In this document: piece by piece, positions 12,209 to 23,900 of the stretch | Position numbering within the stretch: the stretch's first letter is position 1 | How the letters are laid out: each line of letters starts with the position of its first letter | Notes under the pieces: model-generated | What the model saw: only the letters and a program-made list of their open reading frames with translations | What the model was told of the DNA's origin: nothing | Database searches by the model: none | Assembly (NCBI RefSeq): GCF_043641665.1 | Contig: NC_092183.1 | Coordinates: 5,481,501-5,545,500, forward strand | Direction of reading: 5' to 3' | From: Enoplosus armatus | Lineage: Eukaryota > Chordata > Actinopteri > Centrarchiformes > Enoplosidae | DNA: 64,000 nucleotides | Translations under genes and position numbers: made by a program

Positions 12209-15200
12209 CTGTGGATCATTGGAAGATGGTATTAGTCAAGGATTATCTATCCAATATTCAAAATTAAGTATGTTTTAATTTTACTTTTTTAAACAAATAA
12301 CAAAGGTAAACATTAAACAGATCAGCTAATATAAATATCCATACACATGATCAATTAAAGCGAGATTATGTAATTTATGACAGAAGAAGTAAGTTTCCTC
12401 TTACAAATGTTAAGTTGAATTCATTCATTTCAGAATCAGAATCAGAATTAGAAATGCTTTATTGGGAAATTACACAGTTACCGGTGCTCCCATTCAAGAA
12501 TAGAAAGTAGCATAAATTTAGAAATGAGAAGTATGTTCAAATATAAGATATAAAAAAATAATATATACACATTTACAATATTTAAGTGAAAAATAAAAGC
12601 AAGAAATATATACAATAACAATGTATATGTATGTAATGTGTATACATATATATATATGTATATGTATTGCACTTTGTTTTGCTGATAAAGCCTTACTTGG
12701 TCGGGTATGACCACTAGCTTATGGTGACTAATGTTTGCTTAGGTTATCCAACTTTCGATACAGTAGATATTGCTTATGATTGAGTCAGTTTGCCAAGTTG
12801 ATGATTCTCTACTTGTGCTACTATTTCGCCACGTTTTAGCATTGACCATTACCCTCTAATTACCACTTGTGGCCACTGTGGATGCTATATGCGAGAGCTG
12901 TATATCAATTGATCAAAAATGTTAGTGATGCTATTCAGATCGTAAAACCCTTTGACACAAATTTATGATTTTGCGCTATATAAATGAAATTGACAATCCA
13001 TTTAAAATGTAGTGTTGTCAGTAATAAAGTAGAAAGCAGACTACATAGCTTTTAAATCTGAAAACATCTAAACAATGTCTTTCATCTGAGACCTTCACAA
13101 TAGCAGCATTTCATTGATTTAATCTGTAAGGAGACATTTTTTTCTTCCAACCAGAAAATGTTATTTAGAGACTGATATCTATTAATTTGCTAATTTGTAT
13201 ACACATACTTGAGACTGGAGCGGCTCCAGTGCAACAGATCATATCGGTGCAAGTCTAATTCAAAACCCTTTCATGATGTTTACAGTCATTATTTTGTCCC
13301 CAAGGCTTTTTACTCAAAATCCATTGTTTCAAAGACCTTGAACCATTCATTGGGAGAAAAAGAACTAAACCAAACTACTAAAGCATATCCAACAATCACA
13401 CAACACAGAAAAGAAATCCCCCAAAACAAAACCTGACTTGCACTGTCAGACATCCAGAATAGAAACTGATGGAATGGGTGTTTTCCACCAAACTTCAAGG
13501 AGTTAGTCACAGTTTGGATTTGTGCCATATGCTGACTTGACCATTCCATTTCCTGTTTATACTCTCCTTGTTCTTGAAGCAAAACCTGGACCTAGATGGC
13601 ATATGATAAAGGAACTATCTCCGTAATGAGATTTACAGAAGTGGGTGAGTCACTGCACGGTCGCACTGGGGATCTTAACTTCTTCAGAAACGTGGGTCCA
13701 TCGGCATGTGTGTGTATGTGAAAAGGCTCCAACATGCCAAAGACAAATTATGGATTTATGTGCGTCATTCCAGATAACTAAACTGTTTATTTATTCCTAC
13801 AATGACTAACCTTCATGGGGCACACAGTAAACTGGCCCCTCGTCTCCACTCTCAAAGGAAGAGAAAGACTCCTGGGACGACCAGGAGGAGGGGGAGGGCT
13901 GCTCTGCCACTGAGGGGGGCTCGATGAAGCTGCAGTTGAAGGTGTTCTCTGGGTCGTGGTGGGCTACTGAGAACAGAAAACAAACGCAGAAGCCAAAAGG
14001 TCAGCCAGAGGGTATTGTACCATGTTACAAGAACAACAGTCTGTTCTCACTCACTCTCGCAACTGCTGCAGAGTTGTAGAAAGTGTTGGTTTAAGTGAGT
14101 CGGCGGAAAAACTGGATTTTATTGGTTTTGCATGTGAGTTAACAAAGGCTCCAACATTATGGAAAGCGAATGAAGATATTTTTATGCATAAGCTGTTTAG
14201 TTTTTTTATACTTTGATGTGAAAAAGGCCCCCCAGAGTTTTATTCTGAGCAGGTTAAAAGGCAGAGAAGACAGCATTCTGACATCATACGAGACAGAAAT
14301 TCTCAATCAACCCAAGACTACTGGCATTGTTTTTGGAGTTTTTGCAGCAGCTCCTTGTTGACCCAAACTACCTGTGTCATTGTAAGGGGAACCAAGAGAT
14401 ACATTAGTCCTTTAAAAGATTACCACATAAAGCTACAAAGGTGTAGATGTTAATTTACTAAATCATTCATTAATTTGTGAATGGATAAATAATTGAGGAG
14501 CATTATCTATTGTTATTTTCTCAATCAAAGTGATGCTAAAGTATACATTCTCATGAAATTAAATTCAATGAAAGTGAAAATGAAGCAGTATAATATATAA
14601 TATAACTTTCTGAGAAGATCAATACCAATCTCATCTCAAGGACTTGCTTAAACAAAGCATAGCATAAACAAAGAGAAACAAGGGGAAACAGCTAGCTTGT
14701 ACACAATAAGAGCATTTCCCGAAATGTGAACTATTCCTTTCAAAATCATGGCGCTGTAATCGGATATACTAATAAAGTATTGATCCTAAATTCAAACGGT
14801 TGCAATGTTAATGTCAAGCCATCCTGTACCAGGACCCTGGCCAGGTACCCCCCAGGGATCAATAAAGTATTTCTGATTCTGATTTGGTCTTTTCTAGTAT
14901 TTAGGTATTGCAAAATCAGCCACAAATGGGTCCTTTTGTCATCTTCCACCAAATCCTCTCCCTCAACGAAATGTAGGTCGAGTCATGTGTCCCTCTCGCT
15001 GTCTGCCTCTCTTTCCCTCTCTTCCTCCCCTTCAGACACTGCAGCATTCTGCTGACCCTTCACTCTCAGGACAGCTGTGGTTTCTGGGGGATACTTGCGG
15101 CTGATCTTCCCATCTGGCGTGAACAGCGCTGTTCTAGGCTAAACTGTACTGGGCGTTAACTCGACATGACGGACCACATCAGATGCTCCTGTTTACATGC

Positions 15201-18200
15201 CCGATGACACACGGGTCCATCCGTTTGTTTAGACCTCAGATAAACCCTCCGTGGAAGAAATCCCCTAACTGTACCAGGACCCTGGCCAGGAACAAATCCA
15301 AGCTCCTTAGCTGTTGTTGTTTGACAGTAACTAAAAAGATGAGCTACTTAAAGAGATCTACAGCTGGATTTTTGCAGACTTGGGGACTTGTAGAAGCACT
15401 ATCAGAAGAAAAACTGCCTTTACTTTGTATCTCATTTGTAATATCAGGGTATGGGAAGCCTATGTCACTCAGCTTTGTTTAAATTCTCACTGCATGTCCC
15501 CTGTTAGTGTCTGATACGCGTGCACTTTTATCTGTTTAGAGGTTCCTTTCACCATAAAGTGTAAACTAAACTTGTCTGGTTTATTTTTCATCATAAACCG
15601 GCCTGATGTTTATTCTCTTGCTTCCTGTGTCTGTCCGTCTGCCTCACCCCATGTGACTTTCTGTTGTGCCTTTCTTGCTTTCAACTGCTTTCAACATTTT
15701 CTCAAACAACAAGCAGATTTAGTCATGGTCAAATCAGAGGTGGGTCATAAAGTGTGTGTGTGTGTGTGTGTGTGCTACAGAAATGTTTTATATACTGACA
15801 TGTACAAAGCAATTTTCAAGGATTTGTTTTTTCCTTTAACTATAAAAAAAATCTGCTTTGTGTGGATGTGGTAGATCAATAAAAATATATGCTGTAAACT
15901 GAACCCAACTAAATATTTACTCAGAGGTGTGGATTACAAAAACTATATTGCCCAATTTCAGTGAAAGGAATAAATAAATGAATAAGACAGTGTCTTGTCC
16001 AGGGTCCTTACTGTGCAGCAGCAGGCAGAGACTCTGAGTGACTGAGGAATGTAGAGCAGCTAACCTATGCAAAGACTTCAGTTAAGTTAGTCAACAGGCG
16101 AACACATGGGCACTTTGCGACATTACTTGTATGCGGTGATGAACAACTGCTGCCCTTGAAAGCTGCTCCCTCCAGACTGTGGGTCTAGTGGGGCAGATTG
16201 TTCTGCAGACTGGACGCCACTGTGATCCCTCCCAACATGGAGGCCAACACACAACAGGGCATTATTGACACATCCCAGCTGCAGAGCTCCACCACCACAG
16301 TTGCTCAGTGGGGGGATGCATTACCAGACCTGAGGCAGAGGTAGTCTAAAGGCTAGAGAGCTGGGCTGGGACAAGAAGGTTGCTGGTCCAGCTGTGGAAA
16401 TCTGGGCATAGAGAGGGGAGATTACTTGCTAATAATAAGAAAAAACAATATATTTCAGGCGGAAAAATCCTGTGTCAGGGTTACAGGATTGCATGCAGAG
16501 TCTGAAACAAATACAGTACATACAGCTCAGAGGGTAAGACAACCGTAGCAGAAGCTGGTTGGTTCTCACTAAAACTCATGCAGCCCATTTCTCCTTTGTT
16601 TCATCATAATTAATCACTTAAGGGTGTGAGAAAGTTTTCTTTGGGCAACTCACTACCGCATGAATGTGAGATTGAGCGTTGCTGCAAACACATTTGCAAT
16701 CCCAGCCAACTTTCCCAGGATAAATAAAGACGAAAAAAGCAGGTGGTGCTGCTCTCAGCCCTCAACCCATGGGGAAGCATTTGGACACAGAGGATACAAG
16801 GAATGCCGACAGACGTGTATCTGTAGGGCGTGGAGTAAATATGCTTAGAATGGAATGCCAAACTACAAGCAAACAGCCTTACTTTTGCCAAGAGGTGCAT
16901 AGGTGACAGTGTGTTCATGTAGCTAATGCTCTGTGGCTAACTATGCTAACAGAGGAGTAAATGTTGTCTGCCTTTCCTACTTCCCCCTGTTCCATCTTGC
17001 CACATCTGTTACCACTGACCCTGGTGTGGATAAATCACAGTTCTGACACGGCCTGGGGTAAATTTGACCACTTCCTGTTTCCAGCCCCACTGGGCCCCCT
17101 CTGGAATGTGTGTGTGCAGGACTGCGTAGCCCCAGTCAGTTTGAGTTTCTAAATGTTGGCAGACCACGCTTCTGCGGGTAGCCCAACAGAAAGCAGAGTA
17201 GCAACAATTTGGATAGGACACACCAGGAGAGACACATCCGCATTTTGACCGAGGCATAACAGAGACAGATTCTAGCTCAAATAATCAGCTGGATAACTGA
17301 GGAGACACATGCTGCTCAGACATGGAAAAGAAACCAGGTCATCATGTTTTAACTCCTTCCACCGCACACTGACTTCAGTAGAGCCCTTTTAAAGAATCAA
17401 ATTACAGTGTTTCGTAATGATGCATAAGCTGAAGCAAAGTTTGGAATCTGCTGTGCAACACTTCAACCAATCAATTGTTTGATCGATAAATGTCAGAAAA
17501 TAGAGACAGATTACCATCAAGTTCAAAAAGCCCAAACCCATAGCTTGTTTTGCCAGACCATCAGTCCAAAGATTCAATTTACAATGACATAAATCGGCAA
17601 AAGCAGTAAATTTGACAAGCTGGAACCAGGAAATGTTTGGCTTTGTTTTTCTTGATAAATGACTTTTAACAAAATGTTGAGGATGAAAATTGTTGTACAT
17701 TAATTTTTTGTCAGTGGATTCATTGACTAATTGCTTTAGCACTACTGCAAATGTCATCCCTATATTCTGTCAGCGTTGTTAGCTAAACATTATTAATGTC
17801 CTACTTCAATTAGTAGTAAATATTTGCACAATTAATACAAATAGGCTCTTACATAGGTCTGCTCGGTAAGAGGAATATTTCCATGTCTTATTGGAAATAT
17901 AGAGGTTTGTGAAGCACAGAAAAAGATTACTTTTCTGGTATGCAGTACATGACAATAGATCATTAGTGATATAACAGTTAATAGGGGCAAGACGACTATC
18001 TGCTTATACAAACACTTGAAATTTTAAATTCAGATAATTAATAGCGTATTTTTAAATAGTTCAAATTGTTGATGAACCCTGAACAAAAACAGCCGCGTGT
18101 GGTGCGGTTTAAAAGATCAGCATATCTCCTCTGTCTACTATAAAAAAGCCTGGGGTCACAGGCAGATCTGTCACAGACCACGAGACCTCCGCATGGAGCA

Positions 18201-20337
18201 GCAGCACTGCACCCAAACAGTGCGGCCTTTGATAGCGCGTCACTCAGCACCACCCGGGCCCCCCGACAACCACTGGCCTTCTTTTAATAACATGGCCTCC
18301 TCCTCGGCCCAAGAAAAATTTTCTTGGGGAAGAAGACGATGGAAACGAGTAAAGAAAATGGGAAGAAAAAAGCCCCAGTTTAGGGTTGTAATAATATGAA
18401 CACATGGCATTTGAGGGTGCCAAGAATAATAAGGGGCTCTAAAACCAGTGCATTCCTTTCAAATGAAACCCCATACTCGCCTGGCAGCCACCATACACTT
18501 TTCAACCCTATTCATCATCTAAGGCAGACTAAGGTAGCACTGGAGGAAAATGCTCACTCTGCCATCCATGGCTGTCATTGTCTCTGCTGTGTTAGGCTGA
18601 AGACACATGCAAGCACTGATAGAGAATATGAAAACTGTGGTTTCACTGGCTGACACCTCCATTGCATGTCAAAATCTGAATATCATTACATTCATGACCT
18701 GTGCTTATTATGCATTGGCTATGAAACTTTAGCAGACTGTGTTGCACAAGCACCAGAGAGGATGATACATGAAATGCAGCAGCTTCTGGCAGCACTGCGG
18801 TGGGATATGAGAAAGAGTTTTGGGGCTTACCGACTACTTTGGGCAGTTTCTGTCGCCTCAGTGGAATACGGGGAAGTTTAGTGCTGATTCGGCTGAATCG
18901 TCCACACAGGATCCGCTTGGCTTTTTTGCTGTTGGTAGAGTTGTCTTGGTTAGGACTGAAAAGGGATGACGCCATGGAAATCCAAATGAATCATTCAAAA
19001 GAGGCATATTAAACCTGGCCCCATGCCTCTTTTGAGGGCTCAGGGGCTGCTCACGTTGCTATTTACACTGTAATGTCAATATATAAAAGTACTTAAAATA
19101 CAATTTATATGCATTTATTCATTTAACAACCTGGTACCTGTGAGAGAGAGTAAAAAGAAAATATTTTCCTCTATTTTCATAACCAGGGCAAGCCTCCTAC
19201 TAGCAACCCGAGCCCCCGTCATGGACCGTAGAGGTGAAGACACCTATCCGTCACTCACTTGTGGTCGTCTTTGTGACGACAGAGGCAGCAGCAGCACAGC
19301 AGCGAGAGGAGGACAATCAGTAAAAAGGAGACGAGGGTTCCAGCCGCAATCACACCCATCCGCTGGTTGGGCTCTGAAAGACGAGATGCAGGGAATTCTG
19401 GGTGTGCCACATTGGTGCAGCAAAACTGAATGCCAGTTTCAACAAATCTCTCTCTCTGTCATCACTAACACTAGAGACCTTGGCATAGAGCTGATTATTA
19501 TGATTTACTGAGCAAGTACATTGAAATGACTTGACAAGAGGGTTTAGCTAACTGTATATAATCTTTATTAATGTGATAGTTAGCTTCATAATAATAAAGA
19601 TAGAGCGCGATGTTAACAATTGATTTGTAATAGCTGCTCGACATGAAGCCTCTCTGAGGAAATGAGATTGCAACAGGCTGAAATTCACCACAAATAATTC
19701 ACTATTAATCTTATCTCCCTCAAGACATGGGACCACTTACCCTTTCATCGCTGATTTCCTGCAAGCAACTTCCTCCCCTCACCCCTCCCCCTTTACTACA
19801 CGCCCTTCACCATAACTCATCGCTGATTTATTAGCACCCCTCCCTCTTCAAGTAGGATACACCCCAAAGATAATAAGTGCTGTATTGCATAAGTATGGAC
19901 GGCATTTGGCGATTGCAAGGACAGATGACACCAGAAGAGAAGCAAACCATCAGTTAAGAGGGAAGTAGCGGACGCCCTCATGTCTTTACTCTACCACAGA
20001 AGGCTGAGATGGATTGTTGGGCAGTCTGGACATGACATGTTGTCATTGCTCTGTCCTCACGGCTGGATAAAGAATGGAAAACGGTTTGGGAGGGGGGGTA
20101 AAAGGTAAAAGTGACATGGTCTTATGATATCACTGACCAACCTGCCTCCGCCCATCATGTCCACTGTCCAAAATCCCTGCTACCTTTGTGTCCTATACAA
20201 TAATATTCTCCCTGCCTGCCTCCAATGATCTCCTCTTTCCAAACAGTCAACTTTTTCCTCTCCTTTCGCTCCCTCTGTCTCCCTTCCAAGTTCTCGTTTT
20301 CTCTTATATTTTCTCCACCCCCCTCTTTATTTCTTCC

Positions 20338-20374
<37 letters not shown>

Positions 20375-20939
20375 CTGGACAGGAACACAGCCAACAAACA
20401 CAGCCATAAAAAGGACACCGGTCTGGGTCTGGAAACGCTATCAAGGCCTCGCTACGTTAACTCTCCCACTACACACAGTGACCTGAATAGATGTGTTTGT
20501 TGGTACTCAGTGTGTACAGCCAACTATTAGACATTAAATACACAGGCAACACTAGTGGCATCTGGCATCTTTGGACAAACAGTTCAGAGGGTTATAATTC
20601 TTTCTGAATGTGTAGTACAAGAAGGGTTTTTTTGTCTCTGAAAAGGTACATTATTTAGAAAAACACTAGCTTCTAACTACTGCTGCTCACAGAACAACAA
20701 CATCATAACCACAAAGTATGTTGTATGAGCCGGTTGCTCTTAAAATAAAAGGTAAGATTTTCTTACGGAGATAGCAAGCACCAGATACAGGATCACAGTT
20801 CTTGTCATTGCAAGAGCAGGTTTGGTTGCAGTTCACTCCATACTGGCCAGGTTGACAGGTCATATTGCAGCTTGAGTACAGAGAAGAGACAAAAACAACA
20901 TCTGTTTAATGTTCATTCCAAGTGACAGATGTATAAAAC

Positions 20940-20998
<59 letters not shown>

Positions 20999-23900
20999 TT
21001 GACAAATGGGATCAGTTCTTAGTTGCAGGCAATATTTTTTCCTGTGATGGAAGTTTGTAAGAATTTCATTTTTCTATTCCAAGAGCGTTCTCCATCAGTA
21101 TCTATAAAAAAAATATGCCTCAAAACACAAGCTCGCTCATTCAATTCCCAAGATATATAAGTGTGTGACAAAAGTAATATGAAAGCCTTTGTACTGTAAA
21201 GCTGCCGAGGGCATAAACATGAGGTGTCTTATGACTTACTAGGTGCCATAAAAGCCCGGGTCACACAGGCACTCTCCGGTGACAACATGACAGATGCCGT
21301 TAAAACAGTGACTGCAGTTATTCTCACAGTTCTCGCCATATGTGCCGTTGGGGCAGCGCACCTCGCACCTATCACACACAAAAGGAATGCTGTGATTACA
21401 GTCATTTTCAAGCTTAGAAATATGAGTCATAGACATTATCACAGTGCGGAAAATGGTATTACGGTAGCTACTAATTAAAGGCACTGCCATTATGTTTTAA
21501 CTTTGAAAATGAGACAGCTCTACGGGAAAAAAACAACAAAATATGAACATTGCATGCTTCTTTCATACAATTCTAAGTTGGACAGTGTGTGTGTTTTCTT
21601 ACCTGTCCCCAATCCAGCCAGGGTTACAGTGAGAGCACTTGCCATGAATGGGGTCGCAGTGGTGACCGTCTTTGCAGGTGGGACACACTTCCTGGCAGTT
21701 TTCGCCAAAAAAGCCTTTGGAGCAGAGCTGGTCACATCGTGTCCCATTCCAGCCTCTGTCACAGGTGATGCAGCGTCCCTCCGTCACCTTACAGGGCTGC
21801 TGGCCCTTGCAGTGCCCACACCTGTGGTCAGCCAAGGAAAACAGAAAAACAATTCTCATTTTTCTCGTTCACACAAAAAAAAATCCCTCCATCTTTTCTA
21901 AGGATCGGAAAAATGATGAAAAGAATCTGCATTTGTTGGCTTTAAATTGTTGCTCTAATGATCATTTAAAGAGGGAGATAAACAACCCTGAACTCTGTGT
22001 TCTTTTTGGAATATAGCAACTGTATCGTGTGAGAACGGCACAGTTCATGGAAGGTAAAGCACTTACCCTGAATTGCTTTTACATGTTGGCTGATGATTAT
22101 GGGATAATGTGAATACCAACTCCCAAATCTCACTTTATTATTGCTCCATTAAGTAACATGTTCAAATATTTTAAGGGTTATCAGCTGCAGCATATATCAA
22201 ATCTTATTTCCTATCAAAACCACAAAACCGCACCATAATATGGATCAGACAAGGGAACCGAACATTAGGCATCTGTAAAACTCCATGTTTCCTGTGGTTT
22301 TGAAATGGTATATTTGCTGTCTGCCAAGTTTTTTCCCCCACCTGTTCCTGCAGTTTTGACCATAGAACCCGGCAGGACATGGTTCCCTGCAGAACTTCCC
22401 ACGGTACCCTGGTGTGCAGGTACACGAGCCGTCCGCCTGGTTGCACTTGCCGTGGATGCACTGGCAGTATCGTTCACACCGCGGGCCCCACAGCCTCTCC
22501 CGACACTGGCAGCGTCCCGTGAACTGGTCGCACGGTGAATTGTTACAGTTACACTGGATTGCACAGTTCCTTCCCGTCCACCCAGGATTGCACAGACATC
22601 GCCCCGTCATGGCATCGCAGACGGAGTTGATGCTGCAGTAGCAGTTGTTGTTGCACTGGGGACCCCAGGCACCAGGGTGACATGTGCATTTGCCCGTCTC
22701 TTGGTCACACTTGCCCTTTTGGCATAAGCAAGGATTCTCGCAGTTAGGTCCCCAACGATTGTGGTTGCAGGTACACTCGCCAGTCAAGTCATCGCACTGG
22801 CCGTTGGGGTAACAATTACATTTCCCCTTGCAGTCAGGGCCCCAGAACTGGGCAGGGCACTCTGTTGAAAGATAAGTAATCAGGAAATGGGGAAAAAAAT
22901 CTTCTGACTTATCCAAAAAATATCCAAAAATCAGAATCAGAATCAGAATCAGAAATACTTTATTGATCCCCAGGGGGGAAATTATACTAGTCTACAGTCT
23001 ACAGCCATCCTAGCTGCTCTGTGAGGCTATACTTAGGCACAGCTAAATGGCAGCATGGTAACAAACTCACAATGGCAATGCTAACATGCTGATGTTTTGA
23101 AAGTACAATGTTTACCATGGTCACCATCTCAAATAAAAAAGTTTACCTGATAATGGTGCTAGATGAAAAGAGATCACCGAAGTTATTACATTCAATAGCT
23201 GTCGTGACATTTCACTCAAAACCACAAATGTCAACCTGCTAATGGCGCTAGAGGAAAAGTCACAGGATCACCAAAGCCACAAGGATTTATCCTCTGGGCT
23301 CCATGGATATCAGTACAAAATTTCAAGGCAATCCATCCAATAGTATGTTGAGATAGTATATTTCAGTCTGCAAAGTGGTGGACCGACTGACGGACCATAT
23401 CCATCCTTAGAGCCATGCTGCTAGCATAGCAAAAAAACATATTTGTATTTTACAGGAGAAATATGCTCTATTCATTTGACCTTTAAACACCATAGTCAAA
23501 ATTTCATTTTAAAAAAATGTAAAAGAAATCTCTTACTCGTGTCACAGCTAGCTCCAAAGTATCCATGGCGACAGCGACATTCATTCGGCCTGACACACAC
23601 CTCATTTTCCTTGCAGGTGAAGTTGCCTTCGCAGAGAGCTTGGATGAACAAGAATAGGTCACATTATTCAACTGGTTTGCACAGTGAGCTGTATGGCATG
23701 ATAAATGTTAGCACTCTGTGTGGTACATACGTGTCAGGCATTCATCCCCTAGCTGCCCCCATCCGCTGCAGCACACAAATCCTGATGATCTGGAAAACGA
23801 GTCATGAGATTCAGAATGAGAGGGGAATGATGAAGAACCTGGCTAAAATACAGTGAAACAAACACATATCAAAGCGGCAGCATCCACACCCAACTCATGC

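Larger units (their letters stand above)
12209..13810 (-). other. scarf2 intron 10
   Basis: The intron holds two retroposon-like tails (12430-12482 and 12940-13000) and an AT-rich dinucleotide stretch at about 12620-12668. No internal exon is seen. Confidence 0.85.
13967..18830 (-). other. scarf2 intron 9 (4.9 kb)
   Basis: This is the longest scarf2 intron. It contains the inverse CAGAAT tail, a 22-bp exact duplication, a (GT)n tract and a family C repeat. No exon with scarf2 phase is needed or seen. Confidence 0.85.

Noticed and set aside
10891..12267. Several long plus-strand frames opposite scarf2 exon 11
   Set aside because: The exon is rich in Ser, Pro and Lys codons, which leave the reverse frames open. 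The minus-strand frame fits scarf2 in phase and composition.
21224..22641. Plus-strand frames over the EGF-repeat exons
   Set aside because: They mirror the Cys-codon pattern of scarf2 exons 4-6 and cross its splice sites.
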